The translations under genes were made by a program, and so were the position numbers. 8,580 nucleotides of DNA from positions 1-8,580 of the forward strand of contig JASLBS010000029.1 of NCBI GenBank assembly GCA_030146405.1. Reading direction: 5' to 3'. The notes below the pieces were generated by a model that was not told the DNA's origin, did no database searches, and saw only the letters and a program-made list of their open reading frames with translations. Position 1 is the first letter of the stretch. Each line of letters starts with the position of its first letter. Of this stretch, positions 6,515 through 8,580 are shown in pieces. The stretch comes from Arthrobacter sp. Its GTDB lineage: Bacteria; Actinomycetota; Actinomycetes; Actinomycetales; Micrococcaceae.

Positions 6515-6528
6515 CGCAAACGATTGCA
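6515..6528. promoter_or_regulatory. LacI-type operator O2 just upstream of the amidase ribosome site
   Basis: CGCAAACGATTGCA contains GCAA-A-CG-A-TTGC, the classic LacI-family arrangement with a central CG; only the A/A pair breaks the symmetry. It shares ACGCAAA with O1, 124 bp away centre to centre. It lies downstream of the candidate promoter and 1 bp before the GGAGG, so binding could block elongation or form a loop with O1. Confidence 0.72.
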
Positions 6529-6529
6529 C

Positions 6530-6534
6530 GGAGG
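6530..6534 (+). promoter_or_regulatory. Shine-Dalgarno site setting the amidase start
   Basis: GGAGG lies 10 nt before the ATG at 6545. The alternative in-frame ATG at 6524 would lie inside operator O2 and upstream of this site, so 6545 is preferred. Confidence 0.65.
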
Positions 6535-6544
6535 ACTGATACCC

Positions 6545-7822
6545 ATGTCCCAGGCCAGCTCGCTCGAGACGTCCGACCGGCTCGGCTCAGGAGTGGCCGA
6601 GCTCTCCGCCTTCCGCGACGATGATCGTCCCGGCTGGACCCGTGAGGTGTTCAGTGAGCCGTACCGCGCGTCGCGGGAATGGACCGCGGCCCGAATGCGC
6701 GAGGCCGGGCTCGAGGTCCAGATCGACGCGGCGGGGAACATAGTGGGCCGCCTGGCCGGTCGTGATCGCTCGGCGCCTGCCCTCGTCACGGGATCGCATA
6801 CGGACACGGTCGACGGTGGTGGACGTTTCGACGGGATCGTCGGTGTACTCGGATCCATCGAGGCCGCCCGCCTGCTGCAGGAAGCCGGGACGCAACTCCA
6901 GCGGGATCTGCTGGTGGTCGACTTCCTCGGGGAGGAATCGAACGTCTTCGGCCTGAGTTGCCTGGGAAGCCGCTCCGCCGCGCAGGAGATGACGCGTGAG
7001 GACCTCGAGCGGCGGGACTACCGTGGTGTCCGCCTCGGGCAGGCCTATACGGATTTCGGCCTGGATCCATCGATGCTCACCGACGTGCCCTGGGCGAGGG
7101 AACCGCTGCACGCCTTCGTCGAACTGCACATCGAACAGGGTCCCACCCTGGAGAAGCGGGGGTTGCCGCTCGGCATCGTCACCGCCATCACCGGCATCGA
7201 GCGCTTCATCGCCACCTTCGCCGGATCCGCGGACCATGCGGGCACGACGTCGATGGAGGACCGCCGGGACGCGATGATCGCCGCCGCCGAGGCTGTCCTG
7301 GCCGTGCGCGCCGAGGGGTGTGGTGCCCCTACGCACGGCGTCGCGACGTCGACCCGCGTGGAATCCGAATCCCGCTCGCCGAACGTGGTGCCGTCCCTCG
7401 TCCGCATGTACAGCGAGGTCCGTAGCGTCGACTCCTCCTGGCTCTCCGGCGTCAAGGGCCGCCTCACCGCCGAGATCGCGGCGAAGGCGACTGACCACGG
7501 CGTCGACGTCGGTTTCGAGTGGTCCACCGACAACGAGGTGGTCCGGGCGGACCGCGGCGTGCAGGACGTGGCCGCCGCCGCCGCCGATACCCTCGGGCTG
7601 CCGTGGATGCCGATCCCCAGCGGCGCGACCCACGACGCCGTGCACATGGCCTCCCTCGCACCGATGGGCATGATCTTCATTCCCTCCAAGAACGGCAAGA
7701 GCCATTGCCCCGAGGAGTTCAGCAGTACGGAGGACATCGCCGTCGGCGTGCGCGCGCTCGTGGCTACCCTCCAACAGCTCGACGGTGTCGGCACTCTCCC
7801 TGCCGACACGACAACCAATTGA
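6545..7822 (+). CDS. M20 family amidase (N-carbamoyl-L-amino-acid hydrolase / allantoate amidohydrolase group)
   Basis: This is a 425-residue cytoplasmic, binuclear-metal C-N hydrolase. The metal site is complete: GSHTD (83-87; His85), GRFDG (93-97; bridging Asp96), GEES (129-132; Glu130 catalytic and Glu131 ligand), ELHIEQGP (193-200; His195) and SHCPEE (386-391; His387). The dimerisation-domain motif ADHAGTTSM (229-237; His231) supplies the residue that reaches the partner's active site, and GATHDA (360-365) is the family's usual GAGHDA with Thr for Gly. Known members hydrolyse N-carbamoyl amino acids, allantoate, ureidoglycine or beta-ureidopropionate. The sequence alone does not choose between them, and no hydantoinase, allantoinase or urea gene is nearby. 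It is followed by a DUF5058 membrane protein and is divergent from a LacI repressor, with an operator in its leader, so expression is probably inducible. Length is normal (about 410-430). Confidence 0.93.
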   Translation: MSQASSLETSDRLGSGVAELSAFRDDDRPGWTREVFSEPYRASREWTAARMREAGLEVQIDAAGNIVGRLAGRDRSAPALVTGSHTDTVDGGGRFDGIVGVLGSIEAARLLQEAGTQLQRDLLVVDFLGEESNVFGLSCLGSRSAAQEMTREDLERRDYRGVRLGQAYTDFGLDPSMLTDVPWAREPLHAFVELHIEQGPTLEKRGLPLGIVTAITGIERFIATFAGSADHAGTTSMEDRRDAMIAAAEAVLAVRAEGCGAPTHGVATSTRVESESRSPNVVPSLVRMYSEVRSVDSSWLSGVKGRLTAEIAAKATDHGVDVGFEWSTDNEVVRADRGVQDVAAAAADTLGLPWMPIPSGATHDAVHMASLAPMGMIFIPSKNGKSHCPEEFSSTEDIAVGVRALVATLQQLDGVGTLPADTTTN

Positions 7823-7830
7823 CCGACGAT

Positions 7831-7846
7831 CCGACCGACCGACCGA
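7831..7846 (+). repeat. CCGA tetranucleotide tandem repeat
   Basis: Four perfect CCGA units run from 7831 to 7846 in the 53-bp spacer between the amidase and DUF5058 genes; a related CCGA lies at 7823-7826 and another at 7861-7864. The tract is outside any reading frame, so unit gain or loss would change only the spacing between the stop and the next ribosome site. Confidence 0.75.
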
Positions 7847-7875
7847 CCCCACCCGCCCTGCCGACCGGAGTTCTC

Positions 7876-8580
7876 ATGGAAACTGCACTGACTCCCGAGG
7901 GACTGTCCACGGACATCCTTGCAATCGCCAACTTACCCGTCCTCTGGATCCTCGCCATCGGGGTTTTCGGGGCCATCATCGTCCAATCCCTCGTCTATAT
8001 GAAGGCCGCGGCGAAGGCGGGGCCGGCAGCGGGTATCTCCCCGGACGAGCTGCGGACCTCCTTCCGCGCAGGTGCCGTCGCCGCGATCGGGCCGTCCCTG
8101 GCCGTGGTGCTCGTGTGCGTGGCACTCCTGGCACTCTTCGGCACACCGGCCGTCCTCGTGCGGGTGGGTCTCGTGGGCTCCGCCGCCACCGAGACGGCGT
8201 CCGCGAGCCTCGCCGCGGGCACCATGGACGCGACGCTCGGGAGTGCCGACTACACGCAGGCGGTCTTCGTCGTCGCATTCGCGGCCATGAGCCTGTCCGG
8301 GGCCGGGTGGATGGTGGCCACACTGATCATGACCCCGGTCCTGCGCAGAGGGGACACGAAGCTCCGTCGGGTCAATCCGGCGCTGATGGCGATCGTCCCC
8401 GCGGCGGCCTTGATCGGCGCTTTCGCGAGCCTCGGCATCGCCGAACTCGGCAAGACACCCGTCCACATCCTGTCCGTTCTCGTCTCTGCGGTGACCATGG
8501 CCGTCTGCATGGTCCTCGCCGGCAGGACACGCGCCACCTGGTTGAGGGAGTGGGGCCTCGGAATCGCGATCATCGTGGGC
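7876..8580 (+). CDS. DUF5058 family membrane protein (3' end beyond window)
   Basis: An open frame of 235 codons from an ATG with GGAG 5 nt upstream runs off the window without a stop, so it is partial. The protein resembles the DUF5058 family, which has no established function: the stretch AIGPSLAVVLV..ALLALFGTPAVLVR (70-96), followed by a GLVGSAATETASA segment (98-110), is the recognisable core. Hydrophobic segments at about 19-42, 66-89, 126-152, 168-189, 195-215 and 227 onward indicate at least six membrane helices. A polar loop at 43-63 and a basic loop RRGDTKLRR (157-165) look cytoplasmic. It lies 53 bp after the amidase gene on the same strand and is probably co-transcribed. A role in transporting the amidase substrate or product is a reasonable guess from context only. 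Confidence 0.82.
   Translation, partial: METALTPEGLSTDILAIANLPVLWILAIGVFGAIIVQSLVYMKAAAKAGPAAGISPDELRTSFRAGAVAAIGPSLAVVLVCVALLALFGTPAVLVRVGLVGSAATETASASLAAGTMDATLGSADYTQAVFVVAFAAMSLSGAGWMVATLIMTPVLRRGDTKLRRVNPALMAIVPAAALIGAFASLGIAELGKTPVHILSVLVSAVTMAVCMVLAGRTRATWLREWGLGIAIIVG

Noticed and set aside
6587..7852. 421-codon open frame on the minus strand opposite the amidase gene
   Set aside because: It is the antisense shadow of a clearly functional enzyme gene in high-GC DNA. It is His/Gly/Arg/Asp-rich and has no recognisable motif.

Overview
The window is high-GC DNA with GTG and ATG starts, dense gene packing and gaps of roughly 200 bp or less. The gene mix (PadR paired with a HAAS-like membrane protein, a LacI regulator, an actinobacterial-type GH13 alpha-glucosidase, tandem DUF202 proteins and a DUF5058 protein) points to an actinomycete, most likely an Arthrobacter-like member of the Micrococcaceae. 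The genus is inferred from sequence style, not proven. I see no tRNA, rRNA, CRISPR array, insertion sequence, phage gene or plasmid gene. No gene-free stretch exceeds 300 bases; the longest is the lacI/amidase intergenic region of 207 bp (6338-6544).

Layout from left to right. (1) 124-863 (+): two small overlapping DUF202 membrane proteins. (2) 892-3945 (-): a co-directional cluster, read from right to left as a CPBP-family membrane protease, a six-helix membrane protein of unknown function, and a GH13 alpha-glucosidase. The glucosidase converges tail to tail with the second DUF202 gene across 28 bp. (3) 4070-5226 (+): a PadR regulator translationally coupled (ATGA overlap) to a membrane protein with an N-terminal HAAS-like domain. 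The PadR gene is divergent from the CPBP gene, and the gap between them holds two overlapping short palindromes. (4) 5306-6337 (-): a LacI-family repressor. (5) 6545 to the window end (+): an M20-type amidase of the N-carbamoyl-amino-acid hydrolase / allantoate amidohydrolase group, followed 53 bp later by a DUF5058 membrane protein cut off by the window edge.

The most interesting unit is lacI <-> amidase-DUF5058. The intergenic region carries two LacI-type operators about 124 bp apart centre to centre. One sits at the predicted start point of lacI, and the other lies just before the Shine-Dalgarno sequence of the amidase. Two back-to-back candidate promoters fit this arrangement. The simplest model is a ligand-induced, autoregulated catabolic unit in which DUF5058 (function unknown; a transporter is my guess) moves the substrate or product of a C-N hydrolase. 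The substrate cannot be read from the sequence. The other units look like ordinary actinobacterial accessory or housekeeping genes.
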